The notes: generated by a model not told the origin, from the sequence alone. Numbered from the stretch's first letter, positions 10,228-20,054 are shown. The stretch: 64,000 nt of DNA from Saussurea involucrata (GCA_033807775.1 CM066314.1:96016929-96080928); one strand, 5' to 3'. Made by a program: numbers and translations.

Positions 10228-10701
10228 GACCATTTCCTATTACCCTTTAATGACCAAATGCTAGACAGATTAGCAGGAAAAGAGTTTTATTGTTTCTTAG
10301 ATGGCTACTCTGGTTATAATCAAATCACCATAGCACCTGATGACCAAGAAAAGACCACTTTCACTTGTCCATTTGGTACTTTTGCATTTAGAAGAATTCT
10401 TTTTGGACTTTTCAATGCCCCCGCCACTTTCCAAAGATGTATGATGTCTATTTTTTATAACATGTTGGAAAACTCCATGGAAATATTCATGGATGACTTA
10501 TCAGTTTATGGTACATCGTATGACCTTTGTTTACAAAACCTGGAAAAGAGTCTTAAAAGATGTGAAGAAACACACTTGGTTTTAAACTGCGAAAACTGTC
10601 ATTTTATGGTAAAAGAAGGCATTGTGTTGGGACATCTCATTTCCAAAAGCGGCATAGAAATTGATATGGGCAAATTGGAAATAATTGAAAATTTAACTTA
10701 G
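10228..10701 (+). CDS. Athila-type reverse transcriptase fragment
   Basis: Begins inside the RT at DHFLLPFNDQMLD, directly after the E2 LTR; the N-terminal part is absent. It shows YCFLDGYSGYNQI, the FGTFAFRR block and FMDD in place of YVDD with both catalytic Asp present. It ends at TAG 10699-10701; the frame goes on behind it into RNase H, so this is a nonsense mutation. The wording is typical of the Athila lineage. Confidence 0.8.
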   Translation, partial: DHFLLPFNDQMLDRLAGKEFYCFLDGYSGYNQITIAPDDQEKTTFTCPFGTFAFRRILFGLFNAPATFQRCMMSIFYNMLENSMEIFMDDLSVYGTSYDLCLQNLEKSLKRCEETHLVLNCENCHFMVKEGIVLGHLISKSGIEIDMGKLEIIENLT

Positions 10702-10926
10702 CCAACAAAGGTCAAAGGGATCAGGAGTTGTTTTGGGCATGAAGGTTTTTACAGCAGGATCATAAAAGATTTTTCAAAAACTTCAAAACCTCTTTGTCTA
10801 TTGCTACAGAATAACCAGGTGTTTAATTTTAATGAAGACTACAGAAAAGATTTTAACACTCTAAAAGAAGTCTTGGTCACTGCTCCTGTAGTAATAGTGC
10901 CTGATTGGTCCTAACCTTTTGAAATT

Positions 10927-11154
10927 ATGTGTGATGCTAGTGACTGGGCAGTAGGAGCAGTTTTGGGTCAAAAGAAAAATAAAATATTCCATCCTATTTA
11001 CTATTCTAGTAAAACGCTCAATGATGCTCAAATGAATTACACCACAACTGAAAAGGAATTATTAGTTGTGGTTTTTGATTTTGAAAAATTCAGATCATAC
11101 TTGATTGGTACAAAGGTAAGTGTTCATACAGATCATGCTGCAATCAAGTACTAG
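10927..11154 (+). CDS. Athila-type RNase H fragment
   Basis: Carries CDASDWAVGAVLGQ, YSSKTLNDAQ, TTEKELLVVV and HTDHAAIKY, the RNase H blocks of gypsy elements. It is in the same frame as the RT fragment, between an upstream TAA (about 10912) and a TAG (11152-11154). Downstream the frame still reads VADHLSR near 11256-11277. Confidence 0.75.
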   Translation: MCDASDWAVGAVLGQKKNKIFHPIYYSSKTLNDAQMNYTTTEKELLVVVFDFEKFRSYLIGTKVSVHTDHAAIKY

Positions 11155-11507
11155 ATTTCTAAAAAAGATGCAAAACCTAGGCTAATAAGGTGGGTCTTGT
11201 TGTTACAAAAGTTTGATTTGGAAATCATTGATAGGAAGGGTGTGGATAATCAAGTGGCTGATCATTTGTCTAGGTCAGAGAAACAAGACAAACCTGTATA
11301 TAGTAGTGATATTTGTGAATCTTTTCCTAATGAGAAGATTTAGCTATACAACGTTCTCAAGCCCCTTGGTTTGCAGACATTGTAAACTACTTAGCGTGTG
11401 GAATCATTCCTAAGGAGTTGAATAAACACCAAAGGAAAAAGATCATTTAAGATTTCAAGAAGAACTTATGGGATGGCCTATTTTTGTTCAAAATTTGTGC
11501 ATATTAG

Positions 11508-11819
11508 ATGATCAGAAGATGCATACCAAAGGAAGAAATGACATCAGTCCTACAGCACTGCCATGCAGGACCATACGGAGGACATTTTGGAGGAAATAGG
11601 ACAGCAACAAAGGTTTTACAATCTAGTTTGTTTTGGCCTACTTTCTACAATGATGCTCACAACTTTGCAAAAAGCTATGGTGAGTGTCAAAGGAGTGGGA
11701 ACATCTCCCAAAGAAATGAAATGCCTTTAAATGGGATTCTAGAAGTAGAATTATTTGATGTTTGGGGCACAACTTTATGGGACCTTTTCCGTTCTCCAAT
11801 AATTGTGCCTACATTCTAG
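11508..11819 (+). CDS. Athila-type integrase zinc-finger region (fragment)
   Basis: Shows HCHAGPYGGHFGGNRTATKVLQ, then FWPTFYNDAHNFAKSYGECQRSG, the HHCC finger of Athila integrase; Tyr-Gly-Glu-Cys replaces the usual spacing, and the first Cys of the CxxC pair appears lost. The frame is lost near 11765, where the DDE core continues in another frame. Confidence 0.65.
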   Translation: MIRRCIPKEEMTSVLQHCHAGPYGGHFGGNRTATKVLQSSLFWPTFYNDAHNFAKSYGECQRSGNISQRNEMPLNGILEVELFDVWGTTLWDLFRSPIIVPTF

Positions 11820-12109
11820 TTGTTGTAGATTATGTGTCCAAATGGGTAGAGGCTTTTGCTTGCCATTCCAATGATACCCGAACAGTTGTCAATTTTTTGC
11901 AAAAACAAATTTTCACAAGATTTGGTGCACCTCGTGCCTTAATAAGTGATGAAGGAACACATTTCATAAACAAATTGCTGGAAGAAATTCTTGATAAATA
12001 CAACATTCAGCACAGGGTGGCAACTGCTTACCATCCTCAAACGAATGGTTTGGCTAGGGAGATAAATGGAATCTTAGCTAAAGTAGTCAAACCTCACCGA
12101 AAGGACTAG
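11762..12109 (+). CDS. Athila-type integrase core fragment
   Basis: Reads GHNFMGPFP (the first catalytic Asp position appears as Asn), then VDYVSKWVEA, the second Asp in LISDEGTHF, and HPQTNGLAREING with Ala-Arg-Glu. The Glu is kept. It ends at a TAG at 12107-12109. Confidence 0.7.
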   Translation: MGHNFMGPFPFSNNCAYILVVVDYVSKWVEAFACHSNDTRTVVNFLQKQIFTRFGAPRALISDEGTHFINKLLEEILDKYNIQHRVATAYHPQTNGLAREINGILAKVVKPHRKD

Positions 12110-12169
12110 GCCTCCAAATTGGATGATGCCTTGTGGGCCTATTGAACTGCTTTCAAAACACCTATAGGA

Positions 12170-12640
12170 ATGTCCCCTTACAAGTTGGTTTTTGGAAAGG
12201 CTTGTCATTTACCAGTAGAGTTAGAGCATAAAGCCTATTGGGCCGTAAAAGAACTCAATTTGAGTTTGGACGGGGCCAGGGGGTTTGGGGGGAGCAAATC
12301 TCGAAAGAAACTCAATAACTACAACCTTACAAGAGAGTGCTTCTCGGGTAGGAGCATGAACGATCGTTCTTTTGTGTTCCCCCCTTTGGGTGGAAAGAAA
12401 AGAACTCTTCAACTCTGTGAAATGGAAGAACACATAAATTTTTATTATGAGAATGCTAAACTTTATAAAGAAAATACCAATAAATGGCATGACAAAAAGA
12501 TTATTCCAAAAGATTTCCATGAGGGTCAAAAAGTTCTTTTGTTCAACTCAATATTAAAAATGTTTCCTGTGAAACTGAATTCAAAGTGGACTGGGCCCTA
12601 TAGCATTGCCAAAGTATATTCCTACGGAGTAATTGAGTAA
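12170..12640 (+). CDS. Athila-type integrase C-terminal fragment
   Basis: Reads MSPYKLVFGKACHLPVELEHKAYWA, a hallmark of Athila integrase, then KVLLFNS and KLNSKWTGPYSI. A stretch of about 100 bases near 12275-12375 (GGGGCCAGGGGG and following) does not fit the family and may be an insertion or a decayed part. It stops at TAA 12638-12640; the frame then still reads VDPERGT and VNGRKVKPFF. Confidence 0.65.
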   Translation: MSPYKLVFGKACHLPVELEHKAYWAVKELNLSLDGARGFGGSKSRKKLNNYNLTRECFSGRSMNDRSFVFPPLGGKKRTLQLCEMEEHINFYYENAKLYKENTNKWHDKKIIPKDFHEGQKVLLFNSILKMFPVKLNSKWTGPYSIAKVYSYGVIE

Positions 12641-13592
12641 GTTGATCCAGAGAGGGGTACCACTTTCAAGGTAAATGGGCGCAAAGTTAAGCCATTCTTT
12701 GATCCTACAACAACCTCCCATGGTTGTTGTACCAAATCCCAAAAACTATAATAATATAAAAAAACTAAATAAAATATAAAAATATAAAAATAAAATAAAA
12801 AATAATGATAATAAAAAATAACAATAAAAAATATATGTTTCCTTTTACGACTGTTGTTTTATTAATTTTATTTTCTTTTTTAGAATTAAATTTCTATTTT
12901 ATTTTATTGTCCTTATTTTTGTTTTGGGCCCACTTTGCTGATTTAATGTGGTCTGTTTCATAGTTTTGGGCCCGAGTTATTTAATTTTCGTTCAGGAAGC
13001 ATAGCGATGAAACATGCCCATCAATTGAAGCCCATGACAAAAGCGGAAGGGTTGCAATCAATGTCTCTGATGATTCAGACTCTGAAGACACACCCCCAAT
13101 GCAAAACTCCAAGTTTGAGGTGGGATGTTCTAATCCCTTGGATACCTTGGCATAAGCGACTGAGTTCATGATTCTACCCTCAACAAATGATGCATGAAAC
13201 ACCATCCAATCTCAAAATGAAGGTACAAGTTCATCCCTACCCTTGGCTGTGAATTTGGTCCTTCAAATTCAAAATCAAAAGCTCAGCATGCAAATGGTCC
13301 TAGAACTACTTTTAGTTATAGGAAATGTTATCATTGTGGACTTACCAATCATATTGCTAGTAAGTGCCCCACAACCACCCAAGCTGAAAAGATAGCTAAG
13401 GTGAAGATCATTGCCCCCAAGGCAAAGAAGACTACTGAGGTTAAGAAATTAACCAAAGTGAAGACTCACAAAGTTGAATCTTCAAATGTTGCGAAAACTG
13501 CTGAACCTTCCACCTCCTCTTCTACCCCCACTGACAAGTGTGTACACGTGGTTAAGTGGGTACCCAAGACAAACTAATCTTCCTCTAGAAAC

Positions 13593-13835
13593 ATGACTGG
13601 TAAGAAGAATCTGCTCACTGAGTACAAAGAAGAGAAGGGTCCATCTGTAACTATCGGTGGAAACGGAAAAGGACATACCCGAGGGTTTGGTGTACTCTCT
13701 AATGGTACAACAACCTTCAGAAGAGTCGCAAATGTTGAAGGGCTGAAGCATAATCTTCTAAACATCAGTCAGCTTTGCGACAAAGATAACAAAGTAATAT
13801 TTACTAAGGAATCCTGCTTTGTCACTGACAAATAG
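13593..13835 (+). CDS. H protease fragment (active site lost)
   Basis: About 80 codons of copia protease from NMTGKKNLLTEY to SCFVTDK. It includes GHTRGFGV and VEGLKHNLLNISQLCD, which follow the active site in copia polyproteins. The catalytic DSG itself is absent upstream, so it cannot work. Confidence 0.7.
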   Translation: MTGKKNLLTEYKEEKGPSVTIGGNGKGHTRGFGVLSNGTTTFRRVANVEGLKHNLLNISQLCDKDNKVIFTKESCFVTDK

Positions 13836-13964
13836 TAGAAGATAGCTCTCAGCTGTTATCGTTTGGAAAATGTTTATGTAATAAACATGGACTCAACAAC
13901 CACTGAGAACTCATGTTTCTTCTCAAAAGCCTCATCTGATGTCAACTGGCTATGGCATAAGAGG

Positions 13965-13969
13965 CTCTC
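13965..13969 (+). repeat. N1 target-site duplication, left copy (CTCTC)
   Basis: CTCTC precedes TGTTAGAG here and recurs at 19665-19669 after the N1 3' LTR. The H pol frame continues across as WLWHKRLS / HLNFKTL. Confidence 0.9.
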
Positions 13970-14235
13970 TGTTAGAGTATTGTTGTATTCAAGATTTACT
14001 GTAAAGTCAATGTACTGTATGAGTCTATACAGTATTGTGAATGCCTTTATACCTTGTATGTCATGGGTATAAATAGGCTTGTCTAGTTCATTTGTATGTA
14101 ATACTTTAGAAAGCTTTTGTAATCTTTTAGAAACCTTTTGTAATCCTTTGAGATCAATACATGGATGACATATTTGCTCTCTAGATTCTCTCTCACTACA
14201 TTCATATCTTATTGCTAGAGATCTGGGATTTATCA
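13970..14235 (+). repeat. N1 5' LTR (266 bp)
   Basis: Runs from TGTTAGAGTATTG to GGGATTTATCA. A TATA box TATAAATA lies at 14068-14075. Differs from the 3' LTR at the ninth base (T/C) and in GTTCATT/GTTAATT. Confidence 0.95.
14068..14075 (+). promoter_or_regulatory. TATA box of the N1 5' LTR
   Basis: TATAAATA in GGGTATAAATAGGC is kept in the 3' LTR and in N3. It probably drives the element transcript. No CACGTG lies upstream, unlike the E, H and N2 LTRs. Confidence 0.7.
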
Positions 14236-14236
14236 A

Positions 14237-14249
14237 TTGGTATCAGAGC
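14237..14249 (+). promoter_or_regulatory. N1 primer-binding site
   Basis: TTGGTATCAGAGC one base after the 5' LTR, complementary to initiator methionine tRNA. Confidence 0.9.
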
Positions 14250-14828
14250 TAAACAGAAGATTCAAGCAGATCGAAGACCAAATTGAAGATTTTTTACACT
14301 AAAGCTGAAGAATTCGGATTGGGTGTTCATCACTATTCATCACTGTTCATCAAGAATTCTAACCCTTCTTCATTTACTATTCATCCAGATTTCATTTTTT
14401 CATTTTTTTGATCTTTTGGATTGATTCTTGACATCATTGCACTCGGATTTGATTCCTAAACATCTTTAATTCTTGGATTAACACCAAAATCTGCACAGAA
14501 TTTGCAGATCTGATCATTTTATATCATTTTTGTTCGAAAACGTTTTCTACTATTTTTGGATCAAAATTCGATTAAATTGATCGAATTAGGATTTGTGATT
14601 ATCTAAGAAAGTGTGTGGAATCAAATTTCGAACAAATCTGTGCAAATTTCATAACAATTGATCAAGAATTGAAAAAGTTATGGCTGATTTAGTGATTTTC
14701 GTGTTCAATGTGCAGAATTCGGATCATTCTTGGTGAATTCGGATCATTCATACGGAATTCGGACCATTCAAGGGATTTTCTACTTGATTTTAGTCAATTC
14801 GGAGTGTTCTTGATTTTTTACAAGTGTT

Positions 14829-15231
14829 GAATTCGAACCCTTAAGAATCCGAATTCATAGAATTCGAACCCTTAAGCATCCGAATTCATAGAATTCGAAC
14901 CCTTAAGCATCCGAATTCATAGAATTCGAACCCTTAAGCATCCGAATTCATAGAATTCGATCCCTTAAGCATCCGAATTCATAGAATTCGAACCCTTAAG
15001 CATCCGAATTCATTGAATTCGAACCATGTTAAGTCCGAATTGAGTGAATTCGAATCCTTCTTGATTCGAATTGAGTGAATTCGAATCCTTCTTGATTCGA
15101 ATTGAGTGAATTCGAATCCTTCTTGATTCGAATTGAGTGAATTCGAATCCTTCTTCATTCGAATTGAGTGAATTCGAATCCTTCTTGATTCGAATTGAGT
15201 GAATTCGAATCCTTATACATCCGAATTCTTG
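14829..15231 (+). repeat. Thirteen tandem 31-bp units in the N1 leader
   Basis: Units start every 31 bp from 14829 to 15201 without a break. The first six carry GAATTCGAACCC...CATCCGAATTCATA; after a hybrid unit at 15046 the rest carry GAATTCGAATCC...GATTCGAATTGAGT. In the second type the 10-bp arms AATTCGAATC and GATTCGAATT are exact inverted repeats around a 6-base loop, so each unit can fold as a hairpin. Sequence before (14250-14828) and after (15232-15392) is A/T-rich leader without ORFs. Confidence 0.95.
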
Positions 15232-15392
15232 TGAATTGAAAAAAAAATTTATCCCGAAATTTTTTCTATAGTGTATTTCATACATTGTAAGAGCCTTTCA
15301 AGAAAAAAATTTATATAAATTTTTTTGTAAAGTGTATTTTCATACACTGTCTGCTTGATCTTCTGAACGATCAATTTCTAGCAATTTTCAAA

Positions 15393-17171
15393 ATGGTTTT
15401 ACAACAAGTTATTGTTAAAAGCAGTGGTGAAGATTTGAAGCAAACTCTGAAAAAGGAGATTCCTCCAATTGCAAAAGTTTTTGTTAAACCAAATGTAAAG
15501 TTGCAACAAGTCATTATAACAGAAACACCTGTTAATTCATATGTATCTGTTAAACCAAATAATGAAGTGTTGCAACAAGTCATAATAACAAAAACACCTC
15601 CAAAGACACAAGAAAAAGCTAAGGCAAATAATGGAATTTTGCAACAAGTTATTTTATCAGAAACATCTCCTAAATCAGAAACTCCTATTAAAGATAATGC
15701 TTCAAATTCTTCAACTCCTATTTTAAATAAAGCATTGGAAGAAGAAAATGTTGATCTGAAAAGACAAATTTTAGACATTTCTTCTTCAAATGCTAAACTT
15801 ACTAAAAGAATAACTGATCTTGAAGTTTATATTGCAGATCTTGAAGCAAAGAAAGACAACTCAAGTCTGCACGATCAAATCGAGAATCTTCAAGAGAAAG
15901 TAACAACTCTTCAAAAAGAAAATGCCGATTTGAAGAGTAGAGAAGAAAAGAGAGTGAAGTGGAACTTAAAGTTACATGCTCAATTAAAAGAAGTTAAAGA
16001 TATAGGGAAAATTTTGGACAGTGAAAATGCCGATCTAAAGAGAAAACTGTCTAATTTTTCTTTTGAAGAAAAGAAAGTTTTTGAAGAAAAGAAAGAGACT
16101 GAGCTGAAATGTATAAAACTTTCAAAACAAGTTTCAGACTTTGAGAAAGTTTTATTTTTAGAAAAAGACAAGCTCGAAAAAGAAAGAGCTAAATTTGAAA
16201 CTGAACGAAATTTTTTTGAGATTAAAAGTTCAGAACTTTCCATAAAAATCTCTGAATTAGAAAATCTTTTGGAAAAGGAAAGAAAAGATTTCACGGAAAA
16301 GAAAAATCTCTTTGAAAAGGAAAGTAAAACCCATAAAAAGAAAAATATGGAAATTTTCAAAGAGATTACTGATAAAAGAAGGTTTTTGGAAAAAGATTTT
16401 GAATCGGAACGTGTATATTTTGAAGATGTGATTCTTAATCTTACCAAAAGATTATCTGGTTTATCAGCTGATATTATGAAGGATCAGTTGATCAAATCTG
16501 ATCTCCAAAAGAAATTTGATCTAATTTCTAAAGAGAAAAATGTTTTAATAAACAAAGTCAAAGAACTTGAAGACGTCATTTTTAAATTTGATGTCTCAAA
16601 GCAGGCTAGTCATAATTCTATCTTTCAGACTCCATTTGTTGATTCAAATGATTCTGAATGTTCTTTTAAAACTGCTTCAAGTTCAAGTTTTAAAAACATT
16701 CTTTCTAAACAATTTAAAAGATCAACAGATTTCTCAAAAGGTCAGATTCGTTCTTCTAATCTTTTCTATAATCCTCTGTTTGATAAATCGGATGATATTC
16801 TTAAGGTGCCTAAAATTAATACTTCCAAATCTGAAGAAGTTCCAGTCTTCAAGAGGGTGAAGATGGAATGGAGAATCAAAGGCACAACAATTCCAAAGAA
16901 AGATGTGCCAAAATCATCTGTATTCACATCAAATGCCAAGAAGAACAATGCGCCAAAAGGTAAATCTTCTGCTAAACTTAATCCTATTCATTCTGTAAAT
17001 CATCTGATTAGGTTGGCACATAAGAAAATCTGTTGTTCTTACTGTGGATCAAATGATTTTGTGCATAAAGATTATACTTCTTATTGGTATGGTTCTTACA
17101 GTATTCCTTGTAAGAAATCTACACCTAACCCAATAGGACCCAAATGCCATTGGGTACCAAAATCTGCTTAA
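15393..17171 (+). CDS. N1 coiled-coil protein ending like a copia gag tail (592 aa)
   Basis: The only long ORF of N1 is intact, with ATG in a plausible context after the leader. Residues 1-110 hold four LQQVI repeats (about residues 3, 38, 56 and 79) in Lys/Pro-rich spacers. Residues about 115-400 are heptad-rich Lys/Glu coiled coil. The C-terminal part is basic, with EWRIKGT, a Cys/His cluster (CCSYCGSNDFVH) and the end WVPKSA. E gag ends WVPKTL and H gag WVPKTN, so this corresponds to the tail of a copia gag without its capsid part or pol. EWRIKGT resembles EWKVKGT at the end of the N2 gag tail. Function is unknown. A structural or RNA-packaging protein used with enzymes from a partner element is my inference. 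Confidence 0.85.
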   Translation: MVLQQVIVKSSGEDLKQTLKKEIPPIAKVFVKPNVKLQQVIITETPVNSYVSVKPNNEVLQQVIITKTPPKTQEKAKANNGILQQVILSETSPKSETPIKDNASNSSTPILNKALEEENVDLKRQILDISSSNAKLTKRITDLEVYIADLEAKKDNSSLHDQIENLQEKVTTLQKENADLKSREEKRVKWNLKLHAQLKEVKDIGKILDSENADLKRKLSNFSFEEKKVFEEKKETELKCIKLSKQVSDFEKVLFLEKDKLEKERAKFETERNFFEIKSSELSIKISELENLLEKERKDFTEKKNLFEKESKTHKKKNMEIFKEITDKRRFLEKDFESERVYFEDVILNLTKRLSGLSADIMKDQLIKSDLQKKFDLISKEKNVLINKVKELEDVIFKFDVSKQASHNSIFQTPFVDSNDSECSFKTASSSSFKNILSKQFKRSTDFSKGQIRSSNLFYNPLFDKSDDILKVPKINTSKSEEVPVFKRVKMEWRIKGTTIPKKDVPKSSVFTSNAKKNNAPKGKSSAKLNPIHSVNHLIRLAHKKICCSYCGSNDFVHKDYTSYWYGSYSIPCKKSTPNPIGPKCHWVPKSA

Positions 17172-17888
17172 TCTGTTTTGCAGGTTCTTCATGTATTGTA
17201 CTGAATTGTAGATACATACCACATACATGACTGAAAACAGAAGAGAAGCGGCGTATTTTTTGAAAAATATTTGTACCATTAAGGGGGAGACAAATATCAA
17301 TGGCTTTTGAACATATCAGTTCAAAACCCGTGCTTCAACGACTATGGCTTCTGAACAATTCAGTTCAGGACCCGTACTTCAACGACTAAAACTTCTAAAC
17401 AAATCAGTTTAGAACTCACACTTCTCAGGTGATATCCTTAACTGTTACATCTTTCTGTTTCAAGGAACGTGGTAAAAGGTAACATTGGATTATATTTTGT
17501 TTCTACCACTTTGAAAATTTGAATCTTTACAAATTTAATTCAATGAGATAAAATTTTCAATTTTCATTCAATGAATTAAATGTGTGCTAAAAGATGATTT
17601 TACAAGTATTTTTGTATTATTTGAGTTAGATTTGTTTCAACTTTCACCTCTGAAATAATCGAAAGGTCAGCAAAACATGAATGAAATTATGCTGAATGCT
17701 CAAAGTTATGTGAATCTGGACTTATATAGAATATAATGCTCAAAAAGCCTATTTATCAGAATGATGAATGGAAACGAAAATATGGGGGAAGCACTATGAT
17801 TAAGAACCAAGTGATTGAGATATCATTCATATTTTGTGATGGAAATTCGAACTTATATAGAATATCATTTAGTTTGAAAGTTTGTGCC

Positions 17889-18167
17889 TGTGGCCTTTCT
17901 GGTTTGGGAGAGTAAGTCCTAAGGGGTGCTCGACACCTAGTCCCTAAGATCAACTGGTCTGGGATCGGCTGACCCAAATCCTGCAATAGAACCAGATAGA
18001 AAGCCATGTTTTACTGGTACAAATGGGTTTAAGATATATCGATGTGGCCTTTCTGGTTTGGGAAATTAAGTTCTAAGGGGTGCTCGTCACCTAGCACCTA
18101 AGGCCAACTGGTCTGGGATCTGCTAACCCAAATCCTGCTATAGAACCAGATAGAAAGTCATGTTTAA
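17889..18167 (+). repeat. Direct duplication of a ~124-bp unit in N1
   Basis: The copies are 17889-18012 and 18044-18167, offset 155 bp. Both start TGTGGCCTTTCTGG and end near AGAAAG(C/T)CATGTTT. They differ at about a dozen bases. Non-coding. Confidence 0.85.
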
Positions 18168-19388
18168 CGGTGTATCTTATTCTTACTAAATTTTTGATCA
18201 AAAGATGCCAATGCGCACAAAATCAAAAGATGCCAATGAGCACAAAATCAAAAGATTCAAATGTGCACAATATTAAAAGATGCCAAAGAGCACATATCTC
18301 TTGAAACTTGGGAAAATACAAAGTCGCGATAAACCCGTAAATTTGTGAAAATTCTGATTTTGGACAAATAGTGTGAGTAGAGCAAAGTATTCTTATATAT
18401 TGTAGAAATACATAAGCTTTATGCCAATCATATTTCGCATGCTAGCACACCAAATAGATTTGATAAAGGGGTTGACACTGAACAATTATAACTTGATAAG
18501 AAATGATGTCTTGTCCTTGAATCCAAACACATGCATTTGATTTCATCTGATTGGAATATATGTTAAATTTTATTAAGTTGAATTTCTTTTGTAAAGCATT
18601 CAAATGATCAAATGTTAGTAGTTATAAAATGAAGTTCAATGAATTTTATTTTCCTTGTGTAAATTTTTTAAAAATTGTATATTGTGCGTTATTGAAATAT
18701 ATGCATACTTTCAGGGGGAGAAAATAAATTGCTCCAGAATTCTTATTTTCAGGGGGAGCAAGGTTATTCTGTAAGGAGGAGATTGTTAGCAATACTCAAA
18801 GACACGACTGAAATTGAAAATGGTTTTCGATGCTCACCATCATCGAAAAAGGGGGAGAAAAGTTTAATTTCAATTTCATGTCAAAGAATTTTCAAATCAA
18901 AGATATTTCAAGTCAAAGATTCGTGAACAAAGACTGAAGATTGGGGAGAAGGATCATGTGAAGTCCAAATGTTGCTGAATTTGGTTATCTTAGTTCTGAG
19001 TGGTTATCGGAATGCGCTTACACCTAAAAGTTCAACAATGTGGATGGTTTCACATCTTTCTGATCCAAACTCTAATCGTTTCTGATTTATCTTGTTCCGA
19101 ATTGATGGTTCTATATAAAGATATGAAATCCATGTTCAAGACTTGAAGACAATCTGTTGAAGATTGTATTGAAGAAGGTTGATTTTTCAAAGAAAAAGAC
19201 AATGACTTTTCATGTTTGTCTGAAGATTATTCAAAGCTGAGTTCTTAAAGAGTGTCAAAGCATATAGTTCGCCGTGAACTAGTGGAGATAAAGCTATTTG
19301 AAGATGGTTTGATAGAGTGTCTGTTTGAGAAGATTGACTTTACAAAGAGCTGAAGACTGCTGTTATTTTTTTTAAATCTTGAATCCAA

Positions 19389-19398
19389 AGGGGGAGAT
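19389..19398 (+). promoter_or_regulatory. N1 polypurine tract
   Basis: AGGGGGAGAT directly before the 3' LTR, matching the terminal tract of N2, H and E. Confidence 0.85.
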
Positions 19399-19664
19399 TG
19401 TTAGAGCATTGTTGTATTCAAGATTTACTGTAAAGTCAATGTACTGTATGAGTCTATACAGTATTGTGAATGCCTTTATACCTTGTATGTCATGGGTATA
19501 AATAGGCTTGTCTAGTTAATTTGTATGTAATACTTTAGAAAGCTTTTGTAATCTTTTAGAAACCTTTTGTAATCCTTTGAGATCAATACATGGATGACAT
19601 ATTTGCTCTCTAGATTCTCTCTCACTACATTCATATCTTATTGCTAGAGATCTGGGATTTATCA
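19399..19664 (+). repeat. N1 3' LTR (266 bp)
   Basis: TGTTAGAGCATTG to GGGATTTATCA, followed by the right CTCTC duplication at 19665-19669. Confidence 0.95.
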
Positions 19665-20054
19665 CTCTCTCATCTCAACTTCAAGACACTGAACACTCTT
19701 TCTTCTAAAGAGTTAGTCACTGGTCTACCTCAACACTCATACGCCAAAGAATCCTTATGTTCAGCGTGTGAGAAAGGCAAGCAGACCAAAGCAAGCTTTA
19801 AGTCAAAGCAAGTTTCCTCAGTGTCATCTCCTCTACAACTTCTCCATATGGATTTGTTTGGCCCTGTTAACAAACAATCCATCACTGGAAAGAAATATAC
19901 ACTGGTCATAGTTGATGAATTATGTCGCTATACATGGGTTATGTTTCTCCGTTCTAAGAGTGACACCCCTGAAGAACTCATCACCTTTGTCAGGAAGATG
20001 GAAACCCTGAACAACTTGACCGTTCGCTCAATAAGGAGTGATCATGGGACTTGA
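19665..20054 (+). CDS. H integrase, N-terminal part (fragment)
   Basis: Resumes the GAG-pre-integrase block broken by N1 with HLNFKTLNTL, then CSACEKGK and the integrase core with LLHMDLFGPV (first Asp), YTLVIVDE and IRSDHGT (second Asp). A TGA at 20052-20054 follows where copia has the EFKN block. The frame goes on to the next fragment. Confidence 0.8.
   Translation, partial: LSHLNFKTLNTLSSKELVTGLPQHSYAKESLCSACEKGKQTKASFKSKQVSSVSSPLQLLHMDLFGPVNKQSITGKKYTLVIVDELCRYTWVMFLRSKSDTPEELITFVRKMETLNNLTVRSIRSDHGT

Larger units (their letters stand above)
10228..12993 (+). pseudogene. Decayed Athila-type Ty3/gypsy pol and 3' tail
   Basis: A continuous but broken pol follows the E2 LTR. RT to RNase H stays in one frame with in-frame stops near 10699, 10912 and 11152. 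Integrase follows with further stops and frame changes. The coding signal ends near 12725 with a conserved VNGRKVKPFF-like stretch. After that, 12740-12850 is almost pure A/T and 12850-12993 is T-rich without coding signal, which fits the long post-pol region of Athila elements. LTRs are not recognised. Confidence 0.8.
12994..13969 (+). pseudogene. H gag C-terminal part and protease remnant
   Basis: The segment has a CCHC knuckle CYHCGLTNHIASKC (13326-13367), a Lys-rich tail ending in KWVPKTN and a TAA at 13575-13577. The same frame then reads SSSRNMTGKKNLLTEY (13578 on). In intact copia elements the protease site DSGCSRHMTG occupies this place, so the segment with the catalytic Asp is deleted. 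Protease blocks GHTRGFGV and LKHNLLNISQLCD follow. Two TAG codons lie at 13833-13838. The GAG-pre-integrase block ends at WLWHKRLS, where N1 is inserted. Confidence 0.75.
17172..19398 (+). other. N1 3' non-coding region with repeats and purine tracts
   Basis: No ORF of note. It holds three ~50-bp imperfect repeats with ATCAGTTCA and CTTCAACGACTA at 17300-17425, a 124-bp direct duplication, four ~26-bp repeats with AAAAGATGCCAA (18198-18295) and several AGGGGGAG tracts (17281, 18714, 18750, 18849) ahead of the final one at 19389. The same region is present in N3 in reverse orientation. Confidence 0.8.
13970..19664 (+). mobile_element. N1: complete non-autonomous LTR retrotransposon (5,695 bp)
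   Basis: Two 266-bp LTRs (two differences by eye), a primer-binding site, a 1.1-kb leader with a 31-bp repeat array, one intact 592-codon ORF, a 2.2-kb 3' region and a polypurine tract, flanked by CTCTC duplications. No protease, integrase, RT or RNase H is present. The near-identical LTRs mean recent insertion. N3 at the right window end is a second copy. Confidence 0.9.

Noticed and set aside
14829..15285. CRISPR-like array
   Set aside because: Units are head-to-tail without unique spacers, inside a plant retroelement leader.
15980..16447. 155-codon minus-strand ORF rich in Ser/Phe
   Set aside because: Mirror of the Lys/Glu coiled-coil codons of the N1 protein.
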